This document shows, one piece after another, positions 1 through 12,022 of a stretch of DNA of 64,000 nucleotides. Source of the stretch: Planoprotostelium fungivorum. Taxonomy: Eukaryota; Evosea; Variosea; Cavosteliida; Cavosteliaceae. A model generated the notes under the pieces. It saw only the letters and a list, made by a program, of their open reading frames with translations. It was not told where the DNA came from and searched no databases. Numbering within the stretch: the stretch's first letter is position 1; the number at the start of each line of letters is the position of its first letter. The position numbers and the translations under genes are program-made. The DNA lies in assembly GCA_003024175.1 (NCBI GenBank), contig MDYQ01000184.1, forward strand, positions 50,801 to 114,800, read 5' to 3'.

Positions 1-3000
1 CTACAACGCGACACCGGTGAGTTTTTTCTACGAGATTTCGACTGAAAATCTCAGGCATGGGGTCAAGAGATCTGGTCTCAGCATTACACTCAACCAAAGA
101 GGTTCACACTACTGACGAGGCAGGGTTGCTATCGCATTATGAAGAACAGACCCATCGACACACTCTCCACCATAGCCGAAGACCTAGAGACGGGTAGATC
201 TCGTTCGCAGAACCGTTTGGAGGTGAGATTTCGCCGGAATTTCGTTAAAATTTCGCAGAGTTTTCGAACTCTCATGGGAGACTACGACTGCTGCGTCAGT
301 GCATTGATTCTCGCCTGCATGTGCGATGTGTGGTACAAAAATAGCCCATCAAAGGAGAGAATGATACAGATGTACACGAAGATCTTTTTCGATTGCGCGG
401 GTGAGCGTCGACACGAGGGCGTCGACATTTCTGACGACACCAGAGGGAAACGAAATGGGGACACCCATCAGCCGAGATTCCAATGGTGATGTCAGACTAC
501 AACGAGCCAACTGAATCTTCCAGGTCAGAAGAATCTTCCGGATCATTTCTCCGCCTTCAGCGTCATCACTGATCTCATCGACATCTACTTGTCCCCTCTA
601 CAACGCAGATCTCTATTGAACGAAGTGAGATTTTCATCACCCGAACATCGTGGAGCTGATGTGGGAAGCTGGGAACCCGATGGAGAACGAACAAGGACCA
701 ATTAGAAGAAGTTCGATTCAGGCTCGATCAGATGTGTACCTTTGTGAAGAGCAGTGAGTCATCACGCGTTCATTCTCACTGAAGAAATTAGACGTGAAGA
801 GGTTGTCACCCGTCAACCAGAAGAGAGACCGCAGGACGAGCAAAGCATTCTTATCTCGACCTTCTGATGTCATCGATTATCTGGACCAGCAAGTGCAATT
901 GCTGTCGATTTTGGCCATCTACAACGACAGACCCGTCGGTCTATTACAACAGTGAGAATTCTCGATACGATTCATCGCGAACATTATACGATAGAAATCG
1001 AATCATCGATCGATTCAAATCGTCGATTTGATTTCGTTCGAGGATTCAAATCGAGTGACGACATCAGGTTATCTGAAGAGAGCGGCAAGATGGTGAAAGA
1101 ATGGGACTCGAAATCACCGCAGCGAAACCAACGTCTCTGCCGGGAGCTCATACACATCCTCTTGAACGCACCGGACGCAGAGAAGGTGAGACGATGACTC
1201 GATGACGTCACGTGACATCACGAACAGTTGATCCAGCAGGTGAAGAAGAGCTGTCCCTCTTTCTTTCGGCCTAGAGACCTGCAGAGACATCAAGCGATGG
1301 ACATACTGAAGAATCTACCAGTAGAGGTAGAAACCAAGGCCAACGCATTATCGATGGCGAGAGAAGTGAGTACCTCGTTACGTAACTCGAAATTTCGCCG
1401 ATATTTCGCAGTTGTTGGTCGAATCTGCCGCTCACGTTCCCATTCACCGTGCCTTCCAAGTGTTCAAGAAGGAAGGAGACTACAGATCCATGGTATCGAT
1501 CGCATTCGCACATGCAAGATGTGTCGACGTCGACAATCTGTCGCTCTCTTACCTCAGAGAAGCGGAAGAGAACGAGAATCACCCGGGTAACGAGAGACTG
1601 AAGGCCAGGATGGAATATTACCAGAATATTCTCGATGCGTTCCAGGAATTGTGGCGGGAAAACGACGATGAAGTGAAGGAGAAGGTGAGATGTCGCACGA
1701 GATATCACACATCTGACACTTACAGCTGATGGATGCCGTCGTTCAGCAGAGAGACGACTGCTTTCAGTACGTCCTCTATCGATGGTTTTTAGATTCAAAT
1801 CTGGGCGAAGAATTGATTCAGGTGACAGACTCGATCATGAAACGTGTGACACGTCATCAGTACAATCACTCTCCCCTGCTGGAAGAATTTTTGCAGAGCC
1901 ATTCGAAACATCCGTTGAACATGAGGCTGCTGGCAGCTTATTACGAAAGGATGTCGGAATACGACAAGGCTACGAAGATCTACAAGAATCTGTCCACTAC
2001 GAACGGTAACAGTGACCTCGAGCAGAGGTGATCCATCTACAACCCGCCACGTTCGCTCTGACCCGTTGTAGATTGAGAGACCTGAGAAAAGCCTTGGAAT
2101 GCCAGAGGAAGAGAGGACTGCTGGATGAAACCATCGTGTACCAGATCGTGTTAGGCGAATTGCAGGAGGAATTATTATCCGACGTCAGGGCTCACGAGCA
2201 ACTGTACACGGTAGACGTAATACGAAATTTCACGGAAGAGATCAACAGTCGACTGTACGATGAGAATGAGGTGGGAGGGTCACGTGTGGGTTTCATTCAG
2301 ATGAAACAGTTGTACAAGGCGGCGTCGAGATACGACCGGTGGGAGACTCAGTTGAAGGTGAGAAATAAATCCATTTCGTCTGGATTTCATTCTCATCCGG
2401 TAAAGGTGTTGCACGCTACCGATCACGGGTCCAACGAATTTGAAGAGCGAATCAAGAAACTGTGGAACAACATCATTGATTTCGGTGGGATATCATCGAT
2501 GCATCGTCATCACATCGTCGATTGACAGACCACACAGACGTGAAGGATTCTGATTCGGAGCATCTGGCCGACCAAATCAACGATTTATCGCAGCTGCATC
2601 CATCCACAGTGAGTCCATCCATCGAACACGATGATGTGACGTCAAACAGGCTTTTCCCCTCCCTCACCTCATCAGTCGATTAGAAGATGCACACATGCAG
2701 TTGAAAGACGTCAGAGACGACCTCGATTGGGTCTACGGCATGTTTCTACCTCTGCCCGGTGTAGAGTTCTCCTCTCTCGTTCAAATCTACGATCAGATAT
2801 CAAAGGTGAGTCTCTCACAATTCGAATTCTCATTCATTGTAGGACACACAATCGGAAGAGAAGAGAGCTTATTTATACGGAGTGATCTACACGTTAATCG
2901 ATGAATGGACGAATTACTATCACACGATAGAGAGGGGAGTGGACAGGGAGGAAGAGAGGAGAAAGATGACAAGAGCAAGGATCGATCACATTTTGGGAAG

Positions 3001-3186
3001 GTGAAAGACTCGGCCATTCAAACGTGCTGAATCATATGCAACAGGGCCATCACTGAATTGAACGGACTCAAGAGACTCGGTAGTAGAGAAGAAGGAAGGG
3101 CATACCAACTGCTGGTCGACGACTGTAAAGACCTCCTCACATTCATCTACCCCAACAAGACGATCGAACGATCTCCGCACATGTGA
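1..3186 (+). CDS. Nucleoporin Nup155/Nup170 family, C-terminal part (5' end outside window)
   Basis: Scaffold nucleoporin of the nuclear pore inner ring. The gene enters from the left and ends at TGA 3184-3186, after a Pro-His-Met terminus. Spliced exons give the family's C-terminal helical order: a segment near 270-420 with a Cys/Ala-rich helix leading to FFDCAGE, then LVESAAHVPIHRAFQVF and a DAFQELW helix (1.4-1.7 kb), YVLYRWFLDSNLGEELIQV (1.75-1.85 kb), the MRLLAAYYERM helix (1.92 kb), the RLRDLRKALECQRKRGLLDE block (2.07 kb), a YDRWETQLK block (2.33 kb) and a last LDWVYGMFLPLPGVEF block (2.72 kb), all recognisable from metazoan and yeast homologues. At least eight short introns begin GTGAG or GTGAT. 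The intron 2030-2072 carries CCATCTACAAC and ends GTTGTAG. Exon borders were judged by eye. Family assignment is firm; exact exon limits are not. Confidence 0.85.
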
Positions 3187-3446
3187 TCCCATTTTCTCCA
3201 TAGAAGAGCGAGACGCAACGTCAAATGGTCCGATAATCGACAATAAATGTTTTTCGGCGAATACAACGGTTTCACAACACACTTTATGAGGGTCTGAGTT
3301 CTTTACCAAAAAACCACTCGACAACCGTGGAAAAGTGAAGCTCAGAATTTAACGTCGATTTCCCTCCCTCCATCCTGAGCTCGCCTTACTACTATATAAA
3401 GTGAGAGATGATCATGATTATATTATGATAAAAGATGAAAAAAAGA

Positions 3447-4763
3447 TTAAAGATTGAGAAATTGACACTCCTCTGGATGCGATTTCCTCTTCCTCTCGTT
3501 GACCGTTGCTCTCTTCAAGGCGGCAGATAGATCCGAGACGGCAGGTTGTAGATCGACCTCAGAATATCCAGTGTGGTATTCGGCGTCAGCGTCCCACTCC
3601 TTCCCGGCTCTCTCGAGGACAAGATAAACTGCGGCGGCGGCCCTCGTAGATGGCAAATGGGCCGTCATGCTGAGATCCGGTAGAGTCACGTCCAAGACAA
3701 ACTTGACGGTACGGTATTCCAGCGAACACAGCCCGGCGGCGAAGATGAACCTCCTGACGAAAGAAACGGCGGTAGGTAGATCGATGGCATAGTCTAGAGT
3801 CGACAGGATGACCCTCTCGGCCTTGAGAAAGAGTGGGATCGTGTAGTTGCAGTCGAGGCAGAGGTCGACGACGTCCGGATAGCTCAGTCTCCAGCTCTCC
3901 TTTCCTTCGACCTTGTTGGCGATGATGAAGCTGGTGGCGGTGATGAGCTGGTAGTCCGTCATGTTCGTTCGAACTCTGCTGAGATAGTGGTCCAATATCT
4001 GTACGGCCAAGTGAGTGACGTCCGAGACGACTCCGTGGGCCTCCGATAGTTCTTGGATCCAGCCGATCATGATGGCGCGATGAGCTGGCTTCAAGCAGAG
4101 GGCCTCCCTGTCGAACGGGCAGGCCAGCTCCTTCTCCAAGAGGTAAAGTTGGATGTCTGCGGCGTATTCGGAGCTGATGAAGGAATCCATCGTCGCATCG
4201 CGGTCGATGTCCGAGACGTGATGGGGTCGGGGGCGTCCGGGGTGTCTCAAGAGGGCGCTGGGATGGTTGAACTTCTTCGGAGGCGGCACATGCGACGCAG
4301 CTGATGACGAGATGGAGGATTTCGGTAGAGTGGTGGGCCTCTTGACGGCCGTTGGTTTCTGTGGGACGACGGTCTTCAGAGGGGGTCTCGCATGCGTCGT
4401 CTCATGCGATTGGGTCGGTCTCGGTTGTAGCCGGGGTGCTTTGTGGACGGTAGAGGGCAGTTTGTTCTCGTCCACTGTGTTCGTCTTCTGTTTCTTTGTC
4501 ACTCGGGCGTTCGTGATGTCCTTTAGAGGTGAGCGCTTGTGGGTGGCTCGTTCTGCGTTGGTAGACTTTTCTTGAAAGATGGTGAATCCTTTGAAGTCGG
4601 CTGGCTTTGTGATACGGGAAGCCTTACGGCTTGGGTTACGGATGATTGGGTTGGATGTCATGAGGGCTGTTGGTGTTGATTCTGTTGGTACTGTGGCTTG
4701 CTCTCGATCGGAGCTCGTGAAAATGAAATTGAAACGGGCATGAGAAGAATAAAAGTGGTCCAT
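3447..4763 (-). CDS. Mitotic-type (A/B-like) cyclin
   Basis: Single-exon gene of 438 codons, a regulatory subunit for a cyclin-dependent kinase. The first ~185 residues are basic and low in complexity and contain a destruction box RSPLKDITN at about residues 77-85 (R-x-x-L....N), the signal used by the anaphase-promoting complex. The cyclin box follows at about residues 195-340: an HRAIMIGWIQEL helix (equivalent to the MRAILVDWL of B cyclins), then LAVQILDHYLS, then ATSFIIANKVEGKE (the K and E that contact the kinase in the family), then the C-terminal cyclin fold to about residue 420. The tail ends in basic residues and LNL. D-box plus cyclin box supports an A/B-type mitotic cyclin. The exact subtype is not decidable by eye. 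The gene is convergent with the nucleoporin gene, about 260 bases apart. Confidence 0.9.
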   Translation of the reverse strand: MDHFYSSHARFNFIFTSSDREQATVPTESTPTALMTSNPIIRNPSRKASRITKPADFKGFTIFQEKSTNAERATHKRSPLKDITNARVTKKQKTNTVDENKLPSTVHKAPRLQPRPTQSHETTHARPPLKTVVPQKPTAVKRPTTLPKSSISSSAASHVPPPKKFNHPSALLRHPGRPRPHHVSDIDRDATMDSFISSEYAADIQLYLLEKELACPFDREALCLKPAHRAIMIGWIQELSEAHGVVSDVTHLAVQILDHYLSRVRTNMTDYQLITATSFIIANKVEGKESWRLSYPDVVDLCLDCNYTIPLFLKAERVILSTLDYAIDLPTAVSFVRRFIFAAGLCSLEYRTVKFVLDVTLPDLSMTAHLPSTRAAAAVYLVLERAGKEWDADAEYHTGYSEVDLQPAVSDLSAALKRATVNERKRKSHPEECQFLNL

Positions 4764-5814
4764 TGGCGGGAAAAGAAGGAATGGGAGGACTATGGAGTAG
4801 AATTTCGAAATGGATCACTTTGCACGATAGAACTACAATACGAAGGATAGAGATGGAGGCGAGATGATGAGAGATCAGAGGAGGAGAAACGCAGTTCTCT
4901 CACCTCCACGCGATGGAATCGTCTATACGAACGAAGAGACGTAGGTGGACGATTGAATGATGGAAATGATACATCTGAAGTCGCACAGTGAGCGCTCTAG
5001 AATTTTAGAAATCATGCCGACGTATTATTCTCCCTCTACGTTTCTCTGCGTTTCTGTTGAAATGGATGATCATATCATAATCGGTGAGCTCTATACCGAT
5101 GAGATTAAAGATCTTGTCATGATCACTTCTATTCCTACGATAACCATATTATCTCCTCGAAAATTCACACCTTCGATTATCAATTGTCCATGAAAAATGT
5201 CGAGCTCGTCCTCCTCTTAGATTTTCCTCTATCATCTATCCATCTTCTCTATCCACAAAGAACCTACTCCTACTCCCCTCTCCATCCTCTTAATCTCGTC
5301 CGATACAATGCTTCCCACCTATGGAACAAGTGAAGAAATCCGTCATCAATGAATCATCGTCATTCGACCATTCTTGGAGGATCCAGGCTGGATCATTGTC
5401 TACATGTACTGTACTCACACTGCGATGCAGAAATCATCAGCTGTGGTGAACCATCACCGGGGGGCGTCAGGAATCCAGGAATCCAACGGATGTCTTCGAG
5501 ATGGTGTCGGTGTCTCTTTTGAAGCCGAGGCGGGAGAATCAATCGTTGTAGATTCATGGGGAGGTCACGTGGACATCTGATTTGTACACATAAAGTTTGG
5601 ATGTTCACTGGTTGTTCTGTGGAGAAGGGTATGTCATTCGATGTATCGGTCTGGTTTATTCTCGCAGAGTGGGCTTCTATGTGGCTGGCTTGAGTAGCTG
5701 AGGCTGTTCCCGGATGGATCCCACACTCTGCCAGCAACTGCATAGTTTGGATGAAACCTTTGTGATGGTCTCATTGGATTGTGGTGAAGAGGATGAGCCA
5801 AGAAGAACTCCTCA
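4764..5814. other. Intergenic stretch, no confident gene
   Basis: About 1 kb between the cyclin start and the ankyrin remnant. The first ~150 bases upstream of the cyclin ATG probably hold its promoter. Open frames at 4957-5193 (+), 5374-5580 (+) and 5393-5743 (-) have biased, low-complexity translations and no recognisable domain. The minus-strand frame following the ankyrin remnant (5.62-5.81 kb) is rich in Pro, Ser, His and Asn and could be decayed coding sequence. Confidence 0.4.
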
Positions 5815-5949
5815 CTAGATGATGATGTCGTTTGATGCCACCTTTCTGATGGCTTGGTTTTGTTTTACTGTTGGGTCCAGCTCATCACGAGTCAAAAGGA
5901 AGCTGAAGGACTCGATCTTTCCTCCTTCCACTGCCGAAAGCAGATCACA
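5815..5949 (-). pseudogene. Ankyrin-repeat gene remnant
   Basis: On the minus strand 44 codons, ending at TAG (5815-5817), translate as a start-of-array ankyrin segment: DLLSAVEGGKIESFSFLLTR, then DELDPTVKQNQAIRKVASND. This matches in order and spacing the beginning of the ankyrin array of the gene at 26.2 kb (DDDLLLAVRECMVDSVRFLL, then TRGGLDPSVQDNEPIRMAC). The stop falls where the second repeat should begin, and no further repeats are seen downstream. A sequence that could be an intron lies just upstream, but no F-box-like first exon was found. It is best read as a 3'-truncated paralogue, a pseudogene or a very short gene. Confidence 0.6.
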
Positions 5950-6139
5950 CGTGGTTGCTCAACAGGCTTTCATCAAACATACGTGTGGACTCAGACACCT
6001 ACGATCATATGGCGATGTTAACTGTGATGGGAGACCACAAAAAAGCCCTTTGAATGTGACGTCAAGACGTTCTGTTTATTCTTTGATCTACCTATACAGA
6101 TGAAAACCAGAGAGACGAATAAAATCTATACAATTTCGT

Positions 6140-7276
6140 TTATCTAGGCTTCGGGACGATCTTCATAAACATGTAAGTTGCCATGAAGATGACGCCGACG
6201 ATCATCATCATCATCCAATACGTCAACGTCCAAGAGAACCTTCGTTCGTCAGAATCGACACTCTCATCATCGTGATCGTGTGTCATCTCACCTCATCTTG
6301 CTGTGTAATCTCAATCGATTATTCTCCACTTTGATTTTTTCCAGATTATGATCGACGTGTTTCGACAAGCCATCGAGGTTCTACAACGCGTGTCATGCGA
6401 TGATGGTGATGATCTGTTCTCTTCTCACCTTGTTGTCTTTCGTCATCGCTTCTGAGATCCACCTGGCGCTCTCCTTCATGACTCCTGAGATCTCCGCCAT
6501 CTCATCTGATGGAAGATGAGTCGTTAGAAGATGACACGAGTGCACCTGTGATGACTTCTTGTTTCCTTCGGTTCTTTTCCATGACCTGTCGATTTGAGAT
6601 GAGATGGAGTGGATGATTAGAGGATGGTCACCTCTTGGTAGATGTCATGACCCGAGATGTTATCTTCGTTACTTCTCTGTCCCTCTGTTCTCTGTCTCAA
6701 TTGCGAACCTCCTGTGTGTGCATCAGACATCGAGTGTGAGATGATCATGATCTCACCCCCTTCAAATAACTCCTCTCGAGTTGTGATTGCATCTATTGGG
6801 TCTTGCACCTGCGACTACATACTTCAACATCATGAAGTCCATCGTTACATTACACACCACCGAGGTGTTCTGTTCATCTTCTTCTCTCTTCGTTTCGTTG
6901 AGCTCGTTGTCCTGTTGCATAGAGAAGAGTTCTTTCGTTAATTCACTGTGCGTTGGATTCTGACCTGAAGAGGATGAGAACATGTTCTTCTCACAGACTC
7001 AAACCTCTGTCTCTCCATTGGTCTAGCGCTGTTAGTCGTTTCTGATAATCAGAGTGAGCGGACATTTGTGCACCATTATCGTGTAGTTTCTGTAATTTAG
7101 AATGTAAAGCATCCAAATACTGTATGAATGCCATGAGATCGTCTTCTTCTCAGCCATCTGCTTACCTTAACAAAATCATCAGAGAATCGCGATGATTCTG
7201 CGTCTCTGAGTCGCTCTGTCCTCTCTAACAGACGACGGAAATTGACTTCCTCTTTTCGATTATCGCTGACCACCAT
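6140..7276 (-). CDS. USE1: USE1-like tail-anchored SNARE of the ER
   Basis: Likely Use1/p31-type Qc-SNARE acting in Golgi-to-ER retrograde fusion. The start at 7276 (MVVSDNRKEEVNFRRLLERT) gives the family's N-terminal helix, and the next exon (about 7.02-7.13 kb) the matching YLDALHSKLQKL helix. After a variable linker the motif RQRTEGQRSNEDNISGHDIY appears, then the SNARE helix over two exons: DEMAEISGVMKESARWISEA, then DGLSKHVDHNLEKIKVENNR. The last exon encodes a tail anchor, TYWMMMMIVGVIFMATYMFM, ending KIVPKPR and TAA at 6140-6142. Introns are short; the one before the DGLSKH exon ends GTTGTAG. Order of modules and the tail anchor make the assignment good; linker exon borders are approximate. 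The next gene (NYN/PIN-like) is on the same strand, 170 bases away. Confidence 0.75.
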
Positions 7277-7446
7277 CTCGATTTACAATCCGCTTGTGAT
7301 GTGATGTGCAGACGTGGTCTGGTTGTGTTGTGACATTATCACGCATGCCCATTCATCAACGCCACGGAGGGGCAACATCGGAAGTCTCCAAACACAGTGA
7401 AGTTCGTCTTTCATTTTGTTTATTTCGTCTTGAGTGTTTAACGTCA

Positions 7447-8402
7447 TTATGCAGACGTGATGGTGATGTCCGTGTTAGTGGCGTGGGTGGGTACCACTGA
7501 AGTAGTCTCTGTCGCAGTGGGAATGTTCAAAGATGCACCCATCTGAGAAGCCAATCTGTTGACTGCGTCGACACCGAAGGCAGTCTTGTTCACAGCGGAG
7601 AACCAAGCCTTAGATCTGACCGTCTATCGATTCATCAGCCTCTATATAGACAATCCTCATCATCGTACCTGAACTCCCAAGATGGCCAATGCATGCGACA
7701 GCTGCTTGTCGTTGGACACGAAGACGAGTCTGGAGAGATCTGCCTCGGTGCGAACTTGATGGACAATGGCATCGACGGACGATCCAAAAGCCGGTCTTGC
7801 GCTGGCGACGGAGAAGCGTTCATTCTCCTCCACCACAGGAGTCGTATCGTAGAGGATCCTGACGTGAGCCAGGTTGTGGTTCTGTGCAAACTGCCTGCTG
7901 ATGTTGTTGAGCTGAGCCTCTGCTTCTCCCATTCGTCTCTGAGCCAAGAGGGAGCTGAGGTAGTCGTCTCCACTCAACAGACTGCTACCGTCGATGATGA
8001 TCTGGGATGGAAGTCAACATCACGGTGCATCGTGACGTTCTTTACCTTGTGTGGGTTGGCGCTGGTGACGTCACGTAAGTTGGCCAGGTCGATGGTGTTC
8101 TTGGCGTAGTACACCTTGCTGCACTCCTTCCTCTCCTTCTTCCAGGCCTTCTTCTGCAACTTCCTCTCTCTCTTCTCCTCCTTGTTACCGCACTTGGTCG
8201 CCTTGTGTTGTCTCTGCGACGTGTCGGTGGATTGAAGAGGGACATCATGTTCTCTCGTCACCTTCATGTCCTTCTTCAGTGACTTCCTCTGTCTCTTCTC
8301 GGTCTTGTCCTTGCACTCCTTGTGCTCCTTCTTCTTCTTGTCCTTTTTGCACTCCTTGTGGGGCATGGTGGTGGTGGGTACGGACTCCTCAATCATGGTC
8401 AT
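7447..8402 (-). CDS. NYN/PIN-like nuclease-fold protein with Lys-rich N-terminus
   Basis: Three exons. Exon 1 (8402 to about 8.05 kb) encodes a very basic Lys/Arg/Glu-rich region with a few Cys and His, probably nucleic-acid binding or nucleolar. An intron beginning GTAAAG and ending CCCAG joins it to exon 2, which opens IIIDGSSLL, a strand plus acidic residue typical of the first catalytic Asp of NYN/YacP PIN-like domains. It continues with VRILYDTTPVV, SSVDAIVHQV (second acidic position) and LVFVSNDKQLSHALAILG, the third acidic strand of this fold. Exon 3 encodes a short tail ending ITITSA and TAA at 7447-7449. The fold suggests a metal-dependent RNase, but the assignment rests on motif reading alone, and whether all catalytic acids are present is not certain. 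Confidence 0.6.
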
Positions 8403-8618
8403 TTGTCTGTTGCTTCTTCTCGTGTGTTGCTCTCGCTGAAAATGATTCTTCGAGGGTGGAAGTTTGTGTCTACTTTGTCGATGTGAGAACGTAGACAGGC
8501 CAGAACAACGGTGAATGCGTTGCGGGACTATGTCTACATTCCTATGACGCGATGTTGTTTTCAGAGAAGGGATGGTTTGTTCTTTCGTCGGAAGTTCTTC
8601 CTTTTATAATGTAGACAT

Positions 8619-9017
8619 TCAAGTTTGCATCAGATGCGTTGTGGGCGACGAGTCGACATTCAAGACGAGTTGTTCCGGAATGGAAAGACGAGGGGATGTC
8701 GGGGAAGGGAGAGGTTGATGGTGATGCAGTTTGGAACGTAGGTGACGATTATGAACAGAGAAATGAAGAGAAAAGAAAGAGGTGATGATTGATATGTGAT
8801 CGAACCATTGACGAAAGTAGCGATGTAAGAGAGACAACAGTCGATACAATGATAGGGCGGTTCTAGTCGTATCGGTATTCACATCGCCGAGCAACAAATG
8901 GTTGCCAAACAACATCAACACATTCAATAAGAAGCAGGTCATCTCTAGCACCCGAAATATTCCTTTTATCTTTATCGTAACATTCAGCAGCTCATCAGAT
9001 ACTTCTGTGAAAGACAA
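8619..9017 (-). CDS. Possible small hydrophobic protein, unidentified
   Basis: Open frame of 132 codons divergent from the sortilin gene (starts about 100 bases apart, sharing a promoter region). The N-terminal half is hydrophobic (helices around VLEMTCFLLNVLMLF and LYRLLSLLHRYF), the C-terminal half is low-complexity Ser/Pro/His. No family was recognised. It could be a membrane protein with unseen introns, or non-coding. The 200 bases between this frame and the gene at 8402 show nothing else. Confidence 0.3.
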   Translation of the reverse strand: MSFTEVSDELLNVTIKIKGIFRVLEMTCFLLNVLMLFGNHLLLGDVNTDTTRTALSLYRLLSLLHRYFRQWFDHISIITSFFSLHFSVHNRHLRSKLHHHQPLPSPTSPRLSIPEQLVLNVDSSPTTHLMQT

Positions 9018-9120
9018 AGAACCCGACCGAAAGCACGTGTTGTCTTGAAGAAATGTCGACAGGAACAGATATCGTAGACGCTCTCACAAACAAAGCAACT
9101 GACAACGTCACACGCATACG

Positions 9121-12022
9121 ATGAAGATGAAGGGGCTATATCTCTTCTTCATCGCTGCTGTAGCGATAGCTGCAGCTGAGAGCCTGCCTGAATCTCATAC
9201 TGTGAGTTGAATCGTTGAAGATGGTATGACTCATATCGTGATGCAGAAGACGTTCGAGTCCTCTATCTTTGACCTTCAATACGTGAACCACAAGGTATGT
9301 CGTCATTCTAGATCATCTCCATTATATTCAACGCCCACACAGCTGGTCCTCGCAGTTCTGTCAAACGGAAAACTATTCAAGTCAACAGACGGAGGTAACA
9401 CCTGGTCAGAGCAGGTCCTTCCAACATCGTCCGGCTCATCCACAAAAGCCGCAGACATTCACATCTCTCCTTCATCGGCAAAGGTAACACCCTCCCCTCC
9501 ACACATCTTCAACCCATCTGATCGTTATCGTAGACCATTTTAATCCACGGTAATCTCAACAGCAACTGGTGGTCGAAGGATGGAGGTGCCACATGGACCA
9601 TAGACTCTGCCCCTGTTCGTTTCAGCGAGCTCGACTGGCATCAGACCGAGCCAGGTTACTTTCTCGGCCTCCACAATCCCACGCACGTATCTTACGTCAC
9701 CACTGACTACGGAAAGACGTACAACAAGGTGGGAGATGTTTCCCGCCAAAATTCTCACGTCATCAGTGGTACTCATCGGCTGTCGGCTCCAATTGGGGTG
9801 ATGCGGGTGTCGATCAAGTTGACAAATCCACTGTCTATGGAATGGTATGGGAGAACAACATCTTCAACATGAAGTCCACATCAGATGGCCAAAATTACAG
9901 GCTGCAACAGAAGAACACGTTCACCGCCGTCTACATGCAGAATCAGATCTTCACTCTATCGGTGAGATGATGGACGATGCATCATGTCCACATCTGATCA
10001 TGTCATCAGCACAACGATCAGTTCAACGACTTTTACTTGCGCGTGACCCCTGACGTCGGAAAAGAAGTGAAACAATACTTCCGAGCTGAATTTCCTTGGG
10101 GCGAAGATTTAGAAGAGAAGAATGTGAGCACATCTCATCGAAATCTCATCGAAATTTCGCTGACTCCACCAGCTCTACTCGATATTGGATGATTCTACGG
10201 GTGCCGTATTCATGGGCATCAACCATCAAGATTACGACTCCAGATGGGGACACTTGTACGTATCCGAGCCCATGGGCGTACAGTACGTCTTTTCCCTGGG
10301 ATACATGGTGCACACCTACGACAACTTTGACTTTATGAGAGTGAGGGGCGCCAAAGGAATTTTATTTGCAAATTCCCTCGAAAATCCAAACGAAGGGGCT
10401 TCCGCTGCCGAGAAGATACGTACGTACGTATCGTTCAACAACGGAGCGTGGTGGGATCCATTGGCCAAGCCCGCCGGTGTCGAATGTCCACCCACCGTGA
10501 GTTTGTCATGATCGTCATGAAGCTCATCCTCATCAGGGTGCTTGCTACCTGAACCTGCACGGCTGGAGGTCGATCGTAGCGGGCGAAGACAAATTATTCG
10601 GTCCCTTCTACTCTGCAGATACCGCCATCGGTATTGTAGTGGGTAACGGCAATGTGGGAGAATATCTGTCCAGCAACCCCAACGACATCTACACGGTCAT
10701 GTCATCTGATGGAGGTGTCTCGTTCAAGGCTCTAAACAAGGGACCTTCTATCTACGAGATAGGAGACCACGGTGGCATCATCGTGTGGGCTCCCATCAAT
10801 CAACCGACGAAAAAGATATAGTGAGACGCGCGGCTCGTTGTAGATGGATCTGACTCGGAAAAAGTTTTACGAAGGATTATGGAAAGACGGTGAAGGAGTA
10901 CACGTTCACGGACAGAAGCGACGTCTGGGTGTGGAATATCATCTCAGAGGACCAATTGAATGGAACGAGCTTCCTCATCATGGACCAAACTGGACTCGTC
11001 GCCGCACACATCGATTTCAAATCGACTTATGATGGGGTGAGATTAAAATCATTTTCAAATTGTTTTATTTCGAATTTATGCGGGAGACTCACACCGGTCA
11101 GGCTTGCAACCTAGCTAGTGACTATGAAGACTATGTACCGTGGCACGATCAAGTCGTACCTACGAACGGTCTCCACTGTCTCATGGGTGAACAAGTGACA
11201 TACAGGAGAAGAAAAGACTCCTCGAACTGCTACAGCCCGGACAATTTCGACCAGAACAAGGTGAAGAGCGTGCAATCTTGTCTCTGCACCGAAGACGACT
11301 TCGAGTGGTGAGTTTGAGATTCCCGCGAAATTTCACTGACATCTACCAGCGATTTCGGTTACAAACCGAGATGGGACAGTGCCAACCACCAGCTCCTCTG
11401 TGACCGTGATGACACGGTCAAGCTATACGACCCTCCTCTGTGGTGCAAGCCCGGTAGGAAGTACAACGTCACCCAGGGGTGAGCCTCCATCTACAACCTG
11501 CCACTCACTCCCCACAGCTACCGTCTCGAAGCCGGTAACGGCTGCCGCGGCGGCGTAGACAAACATCCAAAGGAGAAGGACTGTCCGGGCACCTCTCAAG
11601 AGGACTCGAACAGCGACACGAGCGAGGGAGGATCCTCTAAAGGCTCTTCCAACAAGGCCGGATGGGTCGCCGTCGGCATCATGATCCCCATCGTCCTTCT
11701 CATCATCGGCTGTGCCTTCGTCGCTCTCAACAACGAGAAGATTCGCGAGAGGCTTCCAGTCATCGGCCGCGGAACTTTCTCGTGGGGAGGAAGCAGCGAG
11801 GGCTACGACCGACCCGGAGGCTCGGCACCGGGTGAGAAGGATATAGAGGACGAGAGGGATTGACTCTAGACAGCTCTCTTTGATGATGAAGAGTACATCA
11901 TCGGCAACCTCGATGATCGACACAGCGACGAGGAAGAAGGGATGAAGAATGTTGATTTGGGATCACCCAACGCTGGGAAGGAGTTGGAGGACTTTGCCTT
12001 TGACCCCGAGACGAAGAAATAA
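9121..12022 (+). CDS. Sortilin/Vps10-domain sorting receptor
   Basis: Type I receptor of the Vps10/sortilin family, which sorts lysosomal or vacuolar proteins at the Golgi. ATG 9121 gives a signal peptide (MKMKGLYLFFIAAVAIAAAE). Over about ten exons follow the Asp-box repeats of the Vps10 propeller: LFKSTDGGNTWSEQ, NWWSKDGGATWTIDSA, VTTDYGKTYNK, MSSDGGVSFKAL and KDYGKTVKEYTFTD. Then comes the Cys-rich sortilin C module with CLMGEQVTYRRRKDSSNCY and the hallmark CLCTEDDFEC-DFGYKPRWD. A transmembrane helix (WVAVGIMIPIVLLIIGCAFV) lies near 11.68-11.73 kb. The acidic tail has FDDEEYIIG and LEDFAFDPETKK, ending TAA 12020-12022. Introns 10821-10864 (44 bases) and 11479-11517 (39 bases) each carry the intronic 11-mer discussed in the findings. 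Confidence 0.92.

Noticed and set aside
4053-4575. Plus-strand frames inside the cyclin gene
   Set aside because: Antisense to a clear cyclin box with a destruction box.
10821-10843. A 23-base micro-intron ending GTTGTAG in the sortilin gene
   Set aside because: The downstream frame has a TGA; using the AAAAAG acceptor gives a 44-base intron that restores the Vps10 Asp-box and fits the usual intron length.
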